Positions 63,363 through 64,000 of a stretch of 64,000 bases of DNA are shown one piece after another. The DNA is from Bradyrhizobium sp. cir1. Lineage in GTDB: Bacteria > Pseudomonadota > Alphaproteobacteria > Rhizobiales > Xanthobacteraceae. Made by a program: the position numbers and the translations under genes. The DNA lies in NCBI RefSeq assembly GCF_014198245.1, contig NZ_JACIHE010000004.1:310001-374000 (forward strand), written 5' to 3'. Each line of letters opens with the position of its first letter. The stretch's first letter is position 1. The notes under the pieces are model-generated. The model was not told the DNA's origin. It was given only the letters and a program-made list of their open reading frames with translations, and made no database searches.

Positions 63363-64000
63363 ATGGTCGGACTATCACGTCGTCTGCTGCTCGCCGGCGC
63401 TGCGCTTTGCTTCTGTCTTCCGGCCTTCGCGCAGTCGTGGCCGCAGAGGCCTGTGACCGTCGTCGTGCCGCAGCCGGCGGGCAATAGCCCCGACGTGATG
63501 TGTCGCCTCATCACCGAGAAACTCTCCCGGACGTTCGGGCAGCAGTTCATCGTCGAGAATCGTCCGGGGGCCGCAAACCTCGTCGGCACGCAGGCGGTCG
63601 CCCGTGCGGCTCCGGACGGCTACACGTTCCTGTTCGCCACGTCTGCCGCGCTCGTCACCAACCCCTACACATTCAAGAAGCTCCCCTATGATCCCGTGAA
63701 AGACTTCGTGCCGGTCGCGATGGTGGCCAAGAGCAACCACGTCCTTCTCGTCAATCCCGAGGTGAAGGCCAAGTCGCTGCCGGAACTGATCAAGCTGGAA
63801 AAATCGGCGCCGGGTTCGTTGAGCCTCGCCGTCGACGGTGCGCGCAACCTTTCGGGTCTGATCGCTCAAGCGATCAACAAGAACGCCGGAACCAGCTTCG
63901 TCCTCATCCCCTACAACACGACCACGAATGCGGTGCAGGACGCCATCTCGGGTCGCATCCAGGTGACGATCCAGGCGGCATCGATCGCCGAGGCCTTCAT
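63363..64000 (+). CDS. Bug/TctC-family binding protein, 3' end missing
   Basis: Open to the window end, about 212 codons. Signal peptide LLLAGAALCFCLPAFA, then WPQRPVTVVVPQPAGNSPDV, IVENRPGAANLVGTQAVARA and the YDPVKDFVPVAMVAKSNHV stretch of the family. ATG at 63363 with GGAGGA upstream. 76 bp after the hydrolase gene, so it probably imports the aromatic substrate of the operon. Confidence 0.88.
   Translation, partial: MVGLSRRLLLAGAALCFCLPAFAQSWPQRPVTVVVPQPAGNSPDVMCRLITEKLSRTFGQQFIVENRPGAANLVGTQAVARAAPDGYTFLFATSAALVTNPYTFKKLPYDPVKDFVPVAMVAKSNHVLLVNPEVKAKSLPELIKLEKSAPGSLSLAVDGARNLSGLIAQAINKNAGTSFVLIPYNTTTNAVQDAISGRIQVTIQAASIAEAF

Noticed and set aside
1..64000. CRISPR array, insertion sequence, prophage or tRNA-linked island
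   Set aside because: No regularly spaced direct repeats, transposase or integrase motifs, or tRNA-like cloverleaf were seen; repeats present are isolated palindromes.

Overview
The window is GC-rich, densely coded alphaproteobacterial DNA. It looks like a Bradyrhizobium chromosome close to B. diazoefficiens / B. japonicum. The reasons are the gene content, a BJP-1-like class B3 metallo-beta-lactamase, and several families of short palindromic intergenic repeats typical of that genus. I saw no tRNA, rRNA, insertion sequence or CRISPR array. All family names come from reading the translations; no search was run.

Layout. 1-4119: the histidine-utilisation genes hutI (5' end outside), hutH and hutU. 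4127-9208: a GGDEF-EAL protein, the B3 beta-lactamase, a signal-peptide-plus-TonB-plug fragment and an acidic low-complexity protein. 9350-10831: tungstate genes tupA and tupB, convergent and overlapping. 11033-12993: an arsenic operon arsR-arsI-arsC-aqpS with its operator. 13048-17493: hisC, a D-2-hydroxyacid dehydrogenase, a 3-hydroxybutyryl-CoA dehydrogenase and a group III truncated haemoglobin.

The core, about 17.7-56.6 kb, is a methanol/alcohol oxidation and lanthanide-handling region. It holds three PQQ alcohol dehydrogenases, all with the extra Asp that marks lanthanide-dependent enzymes: XoxF at 26572-28377, a second at 33065-34729, and one without the vicinal disulfide at 18507-20282 beside a Rieske protein. 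Around them are cytochromes c, two XoxJ-type binding proteins, the glutathione formaldehyde pathway (gfa, frmA, fghA), a PqqA peptide, a lanmodulin (35071-35457), quinoprotein-associated accessory proteins (SoxYZ-like carrier, zinc metallohydrolase, CxxxCW protein), a lut-like ABC operon (45647-50064), an FlhSR-like two-component system and a TonB-dependent receptor (54171-56642). My reading is one physiological unit: a lanthanide crosses the outer membrane through the receptor, is buffered by lanmodulin in the periplasm, is handled by the lut-type ABC system and is loaded into the PQQ enzymes. These oxidise methanol and other alcohols to aldehydes, passing electrons to cytochrome c, and formaldehyde is cleared through glutathione to formate.

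56779-59052 holds small Bradyrhizobium-type hypothetical genes. 59082-64000 is a GntR regulator diverging from an aromatic-degradation operon (VOC ring-cleavage-type protein, flavin hydroxylase, fumarylacetoacetate hydrolase, Bug-type binding protein cut by the window end).
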